From positions 3,179,001 to 3,243,000 of the forward strand of contig JACJXX010000001.1 in NCBI GenBank assembly GCA_020636435.1: a DNA stretch of 64,000 nucleotides, written 5' to 3'. Positions 41,514 through 51,050 of this stretch are shown piece after piece (positions within the stretch are counted from its first letter, which is position 1; each line of letters opens with the position of its first letter). The translations under genes and the position numbers were made by a program. The notes beneath the pieces were generated by a model that had not been told where the DNA came from, did no database searches, and saw only the letters and a program-made list of their open reading frames with translations. Origin of the DNA: Lewinellaceae bacterium (lineage in GTDB: Bacteria > Bacteroidota > Bacteroidia > Chitinophagales > Saprospiraceae).

Positions 41514-44500
41514 TTAGTTTAATTTTATTCGAAAATCAAATCCTATCCTACTGAACCCAACACCCTTTCCAGATCCTGCCGGGGCAAGCTGAAAATCATA
41601 TCCAATTCTGCCAAATCCAATACCCTTTTCAGGACCTGCCGGAGCAATTTGAAAATCATTTTCAATCACCATACAACCAATTCCCTGCGTGATTAATTTT
41701 AGCTGGAAATCATATTCAATCCGGTTGAATCCAATCCCCCGGCGAATTCTGCCGGGCAATTCATCTAATGTCGGTAGGTACTCGATAAAATGGTTGTAGG
41801 CTGACACAATAATGGTATCCGGCGCCGTAATCGTCAAAAGGCCTTCAGCATCCAGGGGTTGTTCTTCCAATACCCGGAAAACCCCATTTGCATCTTTTGC
41901 CAGCAGACGAAACTCCGGCTGTTCGATAAAATCTACATAGGGCCGGTTCTCGATAAAATCGACTATGACGCTGGGATATATTTTCCCGCCAAAAACAATG
42001 TCCACGGAGTGATCAGAGGCCCAGGGTGTAAGGTATTTTTGTAATGCATGGTCCAGCTGTTTGGCGTAATACCAAAAATTTTGCATATCAATAAAACGCA
42101 CAGCCAGGCGCATCTTCAGGTGTAGAAAACGGGCATTTTGCACGCGCACACGAGCAAAGGGCGGTGCCTGCTGCTGCAGAAATGCCTGGATCTGCTGGAG
42201 GCGTACTACCGGCACACGGGGTTCAAATGGATCGAAAGCCGGGCGTTGTTGGATATCCGGAAGCACAACCACACGCACGGTGCCGGGTGGATCTTCTTGT
42301 TCGAACAGATCGGCAGAAAGGGCTTTAGCCTTATAGATATCCGGAAAATGTTCGAGTGCCAAATGTTCATAATCCCAAAGGGTCAGTGCCCGAGTCCGAT
42401 GTCGCAGCTGCTCGCTGACCCGGGGATACCATTCCGTTTCAGATTCAGCGGCTTCACCTTGAAAAGAAGTGTATGGCTGCACCAGGCCGGCCAGGCCGCG
42501 AAGGGGTTCAACCGGCTTTTTGATGTTATCGGGTGGCAAGGGCTGGTTAAGATGATCACTGGGCCGGCCGGTATCCTGCCAGATAGCAGACAGTCCTTGA
42601 GTATGGATCTGGATGCAATCGCTAAGACTACCGGAATCATTATCCACTTGCAAACGGATCCAATGTAGATGGCCGGGCATTCGAAGATTATTTGTACTAG
42701 CCGTTTCAGGGATAAACAAGCGAATCAGGCCACTGGTCAAAAGGCCTTGACTGCTATCCTGTAGGATTTGTCCTGGTTGAAATGCTATCCATTGGTCTTG
42801 GCTGAGATAGGCCCAGCGTACAGGGGCAGGCAGCAGTTCAGGATTGGCGCTGCCTGCCGCCATTTGAAATAGAAAGGAGATCTCCTGAGGTGCCTGCAAC
42901 CCTTCCAGGCCGATATACAAGCTGCCCTCTGCTTCAAATTCGGGTAGAAAACGAATGGGGCGGCCAGAAGCCGGGAGTGGAACTTCGCCAAATGGTTCGA
43001 TGTGGGCAGCCTGGTGTTCTTGTTCTACATGTCGCTTTCGCCAGTCTATTTCCACCGCAGTGGAATAATTGACGGAGATCCTTTTGATAACGGGAGTGAA
43101 GGGTTCGGGAAGCGAAATACTTAGATTTTCAATATTTTTACTCGCTGCTTCGATTTCTGCCTCTTTATTACCAGCCAGTGCTGCGCTGCTTGTTGCACGG
43201 GCCTGCCGACTGAGCTCCTGACGCTGACGGTTAAGCAGAAGATTATTCAGGCTGTGTAGGAAATCATGAGTACCTAATTCCCATACCAGGTATCGATCAC
43301 TATCGGTCACTTCGCGGCCCAGCACGGCATTGGGCAGGGCAAGGTAAGGAGCCTTGTAAGTCGGATGGGTATCAAATCCTCCCCATTCCATGATGTTAAT
43401 GGTGGTCGAATCGTCTTTAAAAAGGGGTAGAGGCCTCCGTGTTGTTAATTGGGTATTAACTTGCACAAGGGATAGCGAGGCCTTAAAACTTTGTGAATTA
43501 ATAGTAATGCCAGGAATATCATTTCCCAAAAGCCTGGTATCCGATGTAATGGTCTTGGGATCAATTGAGTAGGGGTTTTTTATTTCTGTCTTTGCATCAA
43601 TGAGGGATTGATAGGCAGCGTAATGAGTGGCAAACCCACCTGCCGGCAGCTTTTTCCATTCCAATTCAAAGTCAACAGTATCCAGTTTCTGCCGGGCAAT
43701 TTCGGGATGAGTAAGGTATAGGCGGTCCCCGATCTCCGGAAAAATGCCAAAGGGCGGAAATGCCTTTTGGGGTTTGACTATCCCATCTTTGGTTTGAATC
43801 TTCAGGTTTTTCAAGCCGATAACTTTGATGTCAAGTTTCGCCTTTGTCAGTTGCTGCCCTTTAAAGAGATCGTATACGGATTTAAGATGCTTCTTTCCCC
43901 GGGAGTCCATAAAGGTCAAATCTCGTTTCGGTAGCACCAAACGAAGTCCCGGCCAATTTGACTGGTAGGCATCATCCTCTACAGGGGCCAACGGGTCGAA
44001 ATCCTCAGAGACTGTAATGGTCAGATGAAACTCCGGGCTATCCTCAGGTATAAAAAAAGCATCCCAGTCTGATATAGTGATCCAGTTTTTCTTTGTACTG
44101 ATATCCAGTCGAAAAGGATAAGGGCCTCTCGGGTCGAGCTCATCAGGCCAGGTCTTCAAATATTTTTGAAACACAGGGCGTTGTGCTTCGAATGATTCCA
44201 TGGTGAACGTCAGCTTGAGGGTTATTGTGCGTTTGCCCTCAGTTAAGATTAGGGCAGGACTATAGATCGCCCAGCCAATTTCTGACGGATGGAGAATTTT
44301 GGGATCTGTGTTTCCGTCGGGCCGGGCGCCAAAGGTTTTCCAGCGGGGGTGTGAATCATTCCGTTCGGGGGAGGTGGCCATCAACTGAGTGGCATCAGGA
44401 GCCTGGTAGAGATTGCACCAGCGTTCGAGCCGGGGTTTAGGGGGCATTGCTTTTTTCTCGCTTCCGGATAAAGAGTTGTAGTAGCTGGCATAGGCTTGTT

Positions 44501-46058
44501 CGAGTAGTTGGTCGGCCCGTCTCCATTTCCATTCCGGAACATCCTTTGGGTTACGCGGATAGTTGTAGAGATCCCGGATGAAGTAGTAATCCTCAACGTG
44601 CATTCCAAAATAGGATTCTATGGCCTGGAACCAGGGTTCGGCCCAAAGCAGGTTTTGGTCATTTCTATCCCGGTCGAGTTTGAGTATGGCCTTGAAAGCA
44701 TTGGCCAGCGTTTTACCTTTTTCGTAATCCAGATAAACCAAGTAATTTGGATCGGAGATATCCGGATTGCGTACGGCCACTTCCCAGAGTAGATGATGGA
44801 TTCGCCTCAAAGCTGCCAGCCCGTCAGTTCTCAACTTCATGAAAATGCCGAAAGCGGACTCGCCGTCAAAATGATCTGTAATGAATTGGAGGACGTCCTC
44901 ATCCGGCTGTTCTTCTTTGTGGAAGTACCGATCATATAGATCGTATAGATCATCAACCGCAGCAAGGCCCTCGAATACATTAGTCCCATCGTTTTTGTCA
45001 CCCTTGATCGTGAAGTTGAGAGCCGTTTTAAAATTCTCATCAAAATCACGGATGTCGTCTTTAAAGGGTTCCGGTACAACTGGTTCACCTTCTTTTCGTT
45101 TTCTTTTTTCATAAAATTGAAATAGGTAATCGTTAATCCCCTTTTCTGTTCCAGTAGTCGCCTTCCAATGGCTTTCCTCGTGCCATTTGTGGTATTCCAT
45201 AATGATCCGCTGAAAAATGCCCATTGGGACCTTTAGGCCTTCGGTGATAACATGCCGAAAATAGTCAAGATCGCTTATTATACTTTCTTCATCAAAAGGC
45301 AATTGGGACAAAAGATCAATAGGAAATTCCCGAAGAGAATCAGTCGATCCCGGTTTTCGGTAAACGAGCCGTAAAATGGACATAAAACCTCTATCTGACA
45401 AGTGCTCTTTTTTCCCTAAAAACCGCAGCATCGGAATGTCGATCACTTCCTTATCTACGTGCAGGCTCATGAGTCGTGCTACCTGAGTCCGGTTGGCGAT
45501 CAGGTCTTCTTCGGTGCAGTAGCGCAGCGGATTGCCTTGCCTGTCCTTACCGGCATCGAGCAGGGTGCCTTTGGGGATCAGCAACTCTTCTTGCCCGCGG
45601 CGAAGCTGGGCTAACACGTGCACCCGGTCGGGGACGGCCGTTTTTTTTACAAAGCCCAGGGCATCCTGATAGTAAAAATCCATTTGCCGGCGGGTGAGTT
45701 GGTTGATCTCTGTTTTTACACCTTGCAGTAATTTCAGGAAGGTCAGGAACAAAACCAGATGCGGCCGGCTGTAACGTTCTTTTTTTTCTGGGAAATGATC
45801 GAAGGCAGTTGGGTCTTCTAAAAAGGCTGCCATCTCAGCCGGATCGCCCTCGAGAAAAGCGGACCAGTCGCCCTGGGCCTCGTTTTCCGCATTGTAATAA
45901 GTCAGGCGCCGGCTGAATTCCTGGGCAAAGGCCAAAAGGTCCTCAATGCTGCGTTCGTCCAGTTGGAAATGGGCCGGATTGAGTGCGGCCGGACGGCGAT
46001 CTGCCTGACTGGCGCCATCACGAGAATAAAGAGGGTCTGATATCGGCCGGGGCTTCAT
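41514..46058 (-). CDS. giant eCIS baseplate protein (baseplate-J-like)
   Basis: 1514 residues, long for an Afp11/Pvc11- or Afp12/Pvc12-type protein. The N-terminus has DLLAFAQEFSRRLTYYNAEN then GDWSAFLEGD. The C-terminal third carries the baseplate-J-like core: RHRTRALTLWDYEHLALEHF, KAKAL, VRVVVLPD, and LTITAPDTIIVSAYNHFIEY. The last 90 residues hold four GIGFxRIxxDF-like repeats (for example GIGFGRIGYDFQLAPAG), related to those of the 1184-residue protein. It overlaps the PAAR gene by 4 nt. It likely forms baseplate wedges; the terminal repeats are unusual. Confidence 0.82.
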   Translation of the reverse strand: MKPRPISDPLYSRDGASQADRRPAALNPAHFQLDERSIEDLLAFAQEFSRRLTYYNAENEAQGDWSAFLEGDPAEMAAFLEDPTAFDHFPEKKERYSRPHLVLFLTFLKLLQGVKTEINQLTRRQMDFYYQDALGFVKKTAVPDRVHVLAQLRRGQEELLIPKGTLLDAGKDRQGNPLRYCTEEDLIANRTQVARLMSLHVDKEVIDIPMLRFLGKKEHLSDRGFMSILRLVYRKPGSTDSLREFPIDLLSQLPFDEESIISDLDYFRHVITEGLKVPMGIFQRIIMEYHKWHEESHWKATTGTEKGINDYLFQFYEKRKRKEGEPVVPEPFKDDIRDFDENFKTALNFTIKGDKNDGTNVFEGLAAVDDLYDLYDRYFHKEEQPDEDVLQFITDHFDGESAFGIFMKLRTDGLAALRRIHHLLWEVAVRNPDISDPNYLVYLDYEKGKTLANAFKAILKLDRDRNDQNLLWAEPWFQAIESYFGMHVEDYYFIRDLYNYPRNPKDVPEWKWRRADQLLEQAYASYYNSLSGSEKKAMPPKPRLERWCNLYQAPDATQLMATSPERNDSHPRWKTFGARPDGNTDPKILHPSEIGWAIYSPALILTEGKRTITLKLTFTMESFEAQRPVFQKYLKTWPDELDPRGPYPFRLDISTKKNWITISDWDAFFIPEDSPEFHLTITVSEDFDPLAPVEDDAYQSNWPGLRLVLPKRDLTFMDSRGKKHLKSVYDLFKGQQLTKAKLDIKVIGLKNLKIQTKDGIVKPQKAFPPFGIFPEIGDRLYLTHPEIARQKLDTVDFELEWKKLPAGGFATHYAAYQSLIDAKTEIKNPYSIDPKTITSDTRLLGNDIPGITINSQSFKASLSLVQVNTQLTTRRPLPLFKDDSTTINIMEWGGFDTHPTYKAPYLALPNAVLGREVTDSDRYLVWELGTHDFLHSLNNLLLNRQRQELSRQARATSSAALAGNKEAEIEAASKNIENLSISLPEPFTPVIKRISVNYSTAVEIDWRKRHVEQEHQAAHIEPFGEVPLPASGRPIRFLPEFEAEGSLYIGLEGLQAPQEISFLFQMAAGSANPELLPAPVRWAYLSQDQWIAFQPGQILQDSSQGLLTSGLIRLFIPETASTNNLRMPGHLHWIRLQVDNDSGSLSDCIQIHTQGLSAIWQDTGRPSDHLNQPLPPDNIKKPVEPLRGLAGLVQPYTSFQGEAAESETEWYPRVSEQLRHRTRALTLWDYEHLALEHFPDIYKAKALSADLFEQEDPPGTVRVVVLPDIQQRPAFDPFEPRVPVVRLQQIQAFLQQQAPPFARVRVQNARFLHLKMRLAVRFIDMQNFWYYAKQLDHALQKYLTPWASDHSVDIVFGGKIYPSVIVDFIENRPYVDFIEQPEFRLLAKDANGVFRVLEEQPLDAEGLLTITAPDTIIVSAYNHFIEYLPTLDELPGRIRRGIGFNRIEYDFQLKLITQGIGCMVIENDFQIAPAGPEKGIGFGRIGYDFQLAPAGSGKGVGFSRIGFDFRIKLN

Positions 46059-46492
46059 GCGCCTTTGAATTTCATGTTGTTGTTGATAAACATACCTTTG
46101 CCTTTGTACTGCGTAGTCGAATCCGGCGTCGGCGGTTCTCCTGGCGCCTTGGGCGGTTGCTGGGCCGGGCTGTTCACCTGGAACAAAGCATTGAACATAC
46201 TGCCCTTGAGTATCACCGCCGTGCCGCCGCTATTGGTCTTTTTGGCGAGCTGGTCGCCCGCCAGAGATTCGATGCTCAGGGTGCCGTTTCCCGGGATCAC
46301 GTAGGGTGGCGCCACATACATGCAGCCCGGTACGTTGACGCTGCTTTCGTCCCCCTGGATGCAAATGCTTTTATTGCCAATGGCGCCGGGGCCAGTACCG
46401 CTCAGCGTGCCGGGCTGTACGGCTACTATGGCGGTGCCGAATGCGGGGAGGAAGTTGGCCATGTCGCCGTCTACGAGTATAAAGTCTGCCAT
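46055..46492 (-). CDS. PAAR-like spike-tip protein (DUF4280, Afp10/Pvc10-like)
   Basis: 145 residues with the DUF4280 layout: MADFILVDGDMANFLPAFGT, then VPGCMYV, PPYVIPGNGTLSI and KKTNSGGTAVILKGS. Such proteins cap the VgrG-like spike and sharpen the tip. A Pro-rich segment (QQPPKAPGEPPTPDS) precedes the last strand. It lies between the gp25 gene (4-nt gap) and the giant baseplate gene (4-nt overlap), the expected position in eCIS operons. Confidence 0.87.
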   Translation of the reverse strand: MADFILVDGDMANFLPAFGTAIVAVQPGTLSGTGPGAIGNKSICIQGDESSVNVPGCMYVAPPYVIPGNGTLSIESLAGDQLAKKTNSGGTAVILKGSMFNALFQVNSPAQQPPKAPGEPPTPDSTTQYKGKGMFINNNMKFKGA

Positions 46493-46496
46493 AGCC

Positions 46497-46907
46497 CTAA
46501 GTGCTTGCTTCGTTGATATAAAACGGATACACCATATTGAAGCGGGAATTGCTGGCTACGACCGTGAAATCGAGCCGGATCTGCAACAGCCCTTCGCCGG
46601 CCCTGCTCTGGTCAATGTCTACCTGGTTGAGCTCGATGCGGGCCTCGTAATACAAGACCGCTTCGGTGATCATTTCCCGGATCTCATTGATCACGGAGGG
46701 CCTGATCTCCTCAAACAGATATTCGTCCAGACTACTTCCGTAATCTTCGGCCATGATGCGTTCGCCTAAGTGGGTGCCGAGCAGGATCTCCAGGCTTTGC
46801 ACAATGTCTTCGATGCCGGAGGCCATGGCGACATCCGCTCCGCCGGGAGAAAACTCCGGCGGAAATTGCCAGCCGGAGCCGAGGAAGGGGGCGTTGGTGG
46901 TGTCCAT
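46497..46907 (-). CDS. gp25-like baseplate protein (Afp9/Pvc9-like)
   Basis: 136 residues of the GPW/gp25 family: FLGSGWQFPPEF at the start, then IEDIVQSLEILLGTHLGERI and the conserved MAEDYGSSLDEYLFEE, where the EPR-like motif of phage gp25 would lie. It starts sheath assembly at the baseplate. It is preceded by a 560-nt gap, so it could begin a second transcript of the structural genes. Confidence 0.9.
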   Translation of the reverse strand: MDTTNAPFLGSGWQFPPEFSPGGADVAMASGIEDIVQSLEILLGTHLGERIMAEDYGSSLDEYLFEEIRPSVINEIREMITEAVLYYEARIELNQVDIDQSRAGEGLLQIRLDFTVVASNSRFNMVYPFYINEAST

Positions 46908-47470
46908 TGCTTAATTATTTGTAACTATTTAGCTAGGTCGAGAAGTTCTTGCCACGAAGACACAAAAACTCAAAGATTACACGAAGCCTTAGTGCGATCT
47001 TTGTGCCTTAATGTCTTAGTGGCAATAAAACCGAGTCAGGTAGCAAGCCACCTAAACAGTCACAATTATTTTAAGTAAAACTTTTTCTCCAAACCACTAA
47101 ATCGGAGAATGTCCGCGAGAGACTGTGTCTCGATGCGTAATAATTTGCCGGTCTCCGACTGGCGTAAATCAACATCTTTTTCGAGGGTTTTCTCATAAAA
47201 AACATTTGTTCCGAATATCCTACCCGAAAGGTCAAACCTGCCGGCCTAGCGGCATGGTAGGCGGGAATCGCTGAAATTTGCCCCGACCCTGAAGGGAGTT
47301 TCAGCGATTTTCAACCTTTCTCCCTTTAGGGTCGGGGCGAAAAAGGTTGAAAATTGGTGAAACGGATTTTTATGAGAAAACCCTACATCTTTTTCTGCTC
47401 TCGCAAGCCTGGAGACTTGCTGATTCTACCGCATCGCGTCTCAGGCGCTCGCGAACGATCCTATTAGCTT
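46908..47470. other. intergenic gap inside the eCIS operon with inverted repeat
   Basis: 563 nt without a gene. It holds a TTGCCACGAAGACAC...GTCTTAGTGGCAA inverted pair (about 46950-47033), a strong hairpin at 47281-47337 (CCCCGACCCT... facing ...AGGGTCGGGG), and GAGTCTCGATGCG-like short repeats. The hairpin could stop or reduce transcription between the tube/spike genes and the baseplate genes. Confidence 0.5.
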
Positions 47471-47668
47471 CTATTTTTTCTTAGGCTCCAGGCTTACCGG
47501 CGCCGCTTCCTCTTTGGCGGGCGCGCTGCCGTTTTCCTGCAACTGAGCGCCGGCCTGCTGCTGGATCTTGCCGATGAGCTGGTAGACCTTGTTGAAGGGC
47601 ATGGAGCCCAACCCTTCCAGGATCAGGTTCGCCTCGTCGATCGTGATGGTTAAGGTTATCTCTTTCAT
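47471..47668 (-). CDS. small hypothetical protein in the eCIS operon
   Basis: 65 residues: a beta-beta-like start MKEITLTITIDEANLILEGL, then GSMPFNKVYQLIGKIQQQAG and a charged Ala/Pro tail ending in KKK. Similar short proteins occur in phages and contractile systems near tail genes, with no assigned role. It lies downstream of the spike gene on the same strand. Frame and composition look real. Confidence 0.6.
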   Translation of the reverse strand: MKEITLTITIDEANLILEGLGSMPFNKVYQLIGKIQQQAGAQLQENGSAPAKEEAAPVSLEPKKK

Positions 47669-47737
47669 TATTGCTCTTTTTTATGTTGAGAATTTGATTT
47701 ATGCACTTTGATCCGGCATCTGATATCAGGCAAGCCC

Positions 47738-47839
47738 CACATTCCGTACCTGACGGCACGGGCCCTACTGCTACTTACATTTACTACCCACATTCCGTAC
47801 CTGACGGCACGGGCCCTACTGCTACTTACATTTACTACC
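47738..47839. repeat. two 51-bp tandem repeats between spike gene and small ORF
   Basis: The unit CACATTCCGTACCTGACGGC... is present twice exactly (from 47738 and 47789), followed by a diverged partial third (AACATCCCGTCCCTACGGGA). Not coding. Confidence 0.85.
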
Positions 47840-47918
47840 AACATCCCGTCCCTACGGGACGATTATCTCCACGCTGTGCCTTCAGACACAAAATATTTGT
47901 ACTAGAATTCATTCAAAC

Positions 47919-49676
47919 CTATTGTACATCCACCTGGCTGCCACTGATGGTGACGTTGCCGGAACCGTTGAGGGCAATATCGGAACCGTTCACCGTGGCA
48001 TTTCCCGATCCGTCCAGGGTGATGTCGGCCCCGCCGATGGTGACGTTCGCCCCATTGAGTTTGATATCGCCGGAAGCCTGCACCGTAAAGTCGCCGGCGG
48101 CATTGAGGGTGATCCCGTTGCTGTCCAGCGTGATGCTGTTAGCGTTGCCGTCGGTGATGGTGATCTTTTTATTTTGTTCGTCGATCACGACCGATTGGCT
48201 TTCCGAGGTCAGCAGCGTCAGGGTTTTGGCCGTATCGTCGATGGCCATTTTGATGCCCGTTTTGCTGACGATGCCCTTCAGCGGGTTTTCCGCGTCGAAG
48301 GTTTCCATGCCGGGGGGGGGCACATTGACGCTGCCGAAAAGGGCGCCCAGAATGACCGCCTGGCGGGGATCGTCGTTGAAGAAGCCGACCACCACCTCGT
48401 CGCCCTGCTCCGGGCGAAAAAAGTAGCCGCGCTCCTTGCCGGCTTCCGGCGCCGCCAGGCGGGCCCAGACGATGCCCGTATCCGGATCGATGCCCGGCAG
48501 TTTCACTTTCACCCGGAATTCTCCATCGGTATCCTCTTCGAGTGCCTCTACTAGTCCGGGCTGCAGGCCATGGACTGCCGGCAGCAGGCCGCCCGCCGGG
48601 GCGTCCTGAATGTCGGGCCGTTGCGTGTAAGGCGTGGCGGGAAGGCCAAACTGGATATCGGTTTCCCAGTTGTCCTTGCTCACGGTATGCCGCAGGCCGG
48701 TTACCAGGGTGGTTCCCGTGAAGCGGGCGCCGAACTTTTCCAGTTTTAGCAGGTCCAGCAGTTCGATATCGGCAAAGCCGGCTACGCTGACCGCCCCCTT
48801 GTACAGGGCCAGGCGGCTGCGGGCCAGGCGGCCGTCGGCCCAGCTTTTGGCTTCCTTGGGGTCGAGGGCGACGGCGCTGCTGAGCAGCAACTCCTTGCCG
48901 CCGATGAGGGGCGCTAGTTTCGCTCCGTCGAGGTTCGTCTGTTTAAGCGAAAAGGGAGCGGCCTCGCTTTTTTCCGCCATCTGCTGGGTTTTGGGGTCCC
49001 AGTAAGTAGCACTGGCCTTTTCGTACTGCTCGCCGGCATCTGCCTCTATTTCGAAGGAATGGATCTCGTTGATCCCGTAAGTGTAGGTGTGGGTTTTTCC
49101 ACGCGGGCTGGCCACTTCCAGTTTGTGCAGGGCCACTTCGCCGTCTTTCACCGTTACCAGCAAGTTCTGCACTTCCGCCCGGGCCAGCATGAAATCCCAG
49201 TCGGAGCAATAGTACTGCACGATCTCCGGGTGGGTGGGTTCCGTGGCCGGGATCGTTCCGGCGGTAGCGCCGGCGGCCTCGATCAGGGACTTGATGATGT
49301 CCGCATCGGTTTGTTCGGAAAAGACCTGGCTCTTCCGGCCCATGGTCATGGCGTAGGCCTTGTCTTTCAAAAGCACGGTGAGTATGGCTTTTTTCTTGCC
49401 TCCTTCCAGATTGTGGCGGTGCACCATGCCCTTGAACACGCTTTCGGATGCGTTTCCTTCCCCTTCGTAGCGCAGTTTGATCTCGATCTCCTTTCCCGGC
49501 TCGAAAAAGGCCAGGCCGCTCAGCGGGAATTTCCCTTCCGACGGGTTGCCGTCTTCCAGCACCAACTGGGCAAAGGGGATGCGGTTGACCTCCCGGATCA
49601 CTTCCAGGCTCAGCAGGTTGAATTCGGCGGGCAACTTTTTCCCTTCGCTCAATATGTCGGGGGTGACGATCGGCAT
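47919..49676 (-). CDS. VgrG-like central spike (Afp8/Pvc8-like)
   Basis: 585 residues. The N-terminal two-thirds contain the gp27-like hub domains (for example KLRYEGEGNASESVFKGMVH and YCSDWDFMLARAEVQNLLV). Near 380-450 is the gp5-like OB domain, with GEFRVKVKLPGIDPDTGIVW then RLAAPEAGKERGYFFRPEQG and DEVVVGFFNDDPRQAVILG. The C-terminal 120 residues are short beta repeats (ITLDSNG, IKLNGANVTIGGADITLDGS) forming the needle. It forms the puncturing device with the PAAR-like tip. Its first base overlaps the end of the LysM adaptor gene. Confidence 0.92.
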   Translation of the reverse strand: MPIVTPDILSEGKKLPAEFNLLSLEVIREVNRIPFAQLVLEDGNPSEGKFPLSGLAFFEPGKEIEIKLRYEGEGNASESVFKGMVHRHNLEGGKKKAILTVLLKDKAYAMTMGRKSQVFSEQTDADIIKSLIEAAGATAGTIPATEPTHPEIVQYYCSDWDFMLARAEVQNLLVTVKDGEVALHKLEVASPRGKTHTYTYGINEIHSFEIEADAGEQYEKASATYWDPKTQQMAEKSEAAPFSLKQTNLDGAKLAPLIGGKELLLSSAVALDPKEAKSWADGRLARSRLALYKGAVSVAGFADIELLDLLKLEKFGARFTGTTLVTGLRHTVSKDNWETDIQFGLPATPYTQRPDIQDAPAGGLLPAVHGLQPGLVEALEEDTDGEFRVKVKLPGIDPDTGIVWARLAAPEAGKERGYFFRPEQGDEVVVGFFNDDPRQAVILGALFGSVNVPPPGMETFDAENPLKGIVSKTGIKMAIDDTAKTLTLLTSESQSVVIDEQNKKITITDGNANSITLDSNGITLNAAGDFTVQASGDIKLNGANVTIGGADITLDGSGNATVNGSDIALNGSGNVTISGSQVDVQ

Positions 49677-50371
49677 CAGTTCGGTTCTTCTAGTGGTGGA
49701 AAATGCAGCAACATCCCGGGCGCCAGCGAGCGGAAGTGGTTCAGGCCGTTGAATTCGGCGAGCATCAGATAGTGCTTCGCATCGCCGTAGACCTGTTTGC
49801 TCAGCCCGGACAGGGTATCGCCCTGTAACACCTGATGGGTATGGGTAATATCCGGCGAACGTTTGTTTTCCAGTTTAACCCGTTTTCCCTTGGCAACGTC
49901 TTCGACAAACACCGTTTGCAGGGTGGCCCGCCGGGCGTCTCCCTTTTCATCGAAGTGGCTGTATGCGATCTGGACCGATTCCAGGCGGCATTCGAAGCGG
50001 ATTTCTCCCCAGGCCACCACCAGGTAGCGGGGCTCGTGGATATGCCCGTCCATGTAGAAGCAGGCTTTCATAAAGTTGGCCACCTGCTCCCGGATGCTTC
50101 CGGGAGGCATGCCCGGCCGGGCCGCCAGCTCCAACGTGTCATCCAGGATCAACTGCAGGGACAGCCGGTCGGAAACGGAAAGGGCATAGGTCGCCGTGCG
50201 CCCGCTGTGGTGCATGCTCTTATTTTCCTGATATTGGTTCTGGTGCTGGGTAGAGAGCTCGTCCGGGTTCACGAAAAAGGTGAAGTCTTTCCGGTGGCTT
50301 TTTCCCTTGCGTTTGTGGCTTCGGTAAGCGTATACCGTCAGCTGTTCTACTTTACCGGGTTTTCGGCGCAT
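49676..50371 (-). CDS. LysM-domain tube adaptor (Afp7/Pvc7-like)
   Basis: 231 residues. An N-terminal CIS_tube-type domain (about 1-165, KDFTFFVNPDELSTQHQNQY... and YLVVAWGEIRFECRLESV) is followed by a LysM domain (about 180-228) with HQVLQGDTLSGLSKQVYGDA. In Afp/PVC particles this protein joins the inner tube to the spike. One-base overlaps with both neighbours (TGATG and TAATG arrangements) indicate translational coupling. Confidence 0.9.
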   Translation of the reverse strand: MRRKPGKVEQLTVYAYRSHKRKGKSHRKDFTFFVNPDELSTQHQNQYQENKSMHHSGRTATYALSVSDRLSLQLILDDTLELAARPGMPPGSIREQVANFMKACFYMDGHIHEPRYLVVAWGEIRFECRLESVQIAYSHFDEKGDARRATLQTVFVEDVAKGKRVKLENKRSPDITHTHQVLQGDTLSGLSKQVYGDAKHYLMLAEFNGLNHFRSLAPGMLLHFPPLEEPN

Positions 50372-50553
50372 CAGCGTTGTTGTTTTTGTTTCAGAATCTT
50401 CAGCACCTGTTTGACGCAGGCTTCCACCAGGGCGGACTGGTCCTGGCCTTCCGCGCCGGAAGCAGCCTTGTTCTCCTTGCCGCCCTTATCGCCTCCTTCC
50501 TGTTGGTAATCAACCGTGGCGCGAATGATGAGTTCTTTTATTTCTACGGCCAT
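50371..50553 (-). CDS. DUF5908 small protein (Afp6/Pvc6-like position)
   Basis: 60 residues starting MAVEIKELIIRATVDYQQ, the DUF5908 hallmark, then a Gly/Lys-rich linker and a short helix ALVEACVKQVLKILKQKQ. These tiny proteins occur regularly in eCIS operons between tube and LysM genes; their role is unclear. The stop overlaps the start of the next gene. Confidence 0.85.
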   Translation of the reverse strand: MAVEIKELIIRATVDYQQEGGDKGGKENKAASGAEGQDQSALVEACVKQVLKILKQKQQR

Positions 50554-50564
50554 AGAGTATGGAT

Positions 50565-51041
50565 TTAAAGGCTAAAGCTTTTAAAATTCAGATATGACAG
50601 TTCCATTTCCTCGATGACCACCCCGCTGGCCGTGGCATCGATCCCGGAAAGGGACCATCTGGTGACGTAGGCGTCCTGAAAAAGCCATGTACTGGCCGGT
50701 TGGCCGCTTTCGTCCAGTATACTGAGCAATACGTTTCTGAGCTTGAACTCAAAATCATCGAAGTTATCCATAATCTCCTGGCGCAGGCTGGACGCCAGCG
50801 GCATGCCTCGTTTCAGCACCAGGTTTGGATATTCCAGGCGCTGGGGCAGCGGCAGCCCCGTCTTATTGTTGCCGGCGCCGCCGACTTTGCTTACCTCTAC
50901 GGCCACGGAGAACCCGGATACCGACTGAAAGCGAAAATCCAGAGGGAAATCAACCCCTGAACTGCCGAGGAAGCTGATGGCAAACCGAAAGCCCAACAAC
51001 GGATCGTCCTGGCCAGCGATGGAGGGGATATTGAATGCCAT
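50565..51041 (-). CDS. inner tube protein, Afp5/Pvc5-like
   Basis: 158 residues of the T4 gp19-like tail-tube family: FAISFLGSSGVDFPLDFRFQ, SVSGFSVAVEVSKVGGAGNN, PNLVLKRGMP, and the C-terminal MELSYLNFKSFSL. It is the most diverged of the three tube paralogues here. Afp5 forms the specialised first ring next to the spike, which fits its place next to DUF5908. It starts 9 nt after the previous tube gene. Confidence 0.88.
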   Translation of the reverse strand: MAFNIPSIAGQDDPLLGFRFAISFLGSSGVDFPLDFRFQSVSGFSVAVEVSKVGGAGNNKTGLPLPQRLEYPNLVLKRGMPLASSLRQEIMDNFDDFEFKLRNVLLSILDESGQPASTWLFQDAYVTRWSLSGIDATASGVVIEEMELSYLNFKSFSL

Positions 51042-51050
51042 AGTTGCCGG

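Noticed and set aside
47701..48426. A 241-codon plus-strand frame across the 51-bp repeats and the spike gene
   Set aside because: Most of it is antisense to the VgrG-like gene's needle repeats, and the beginning is just the tandem 51-bp repeat.
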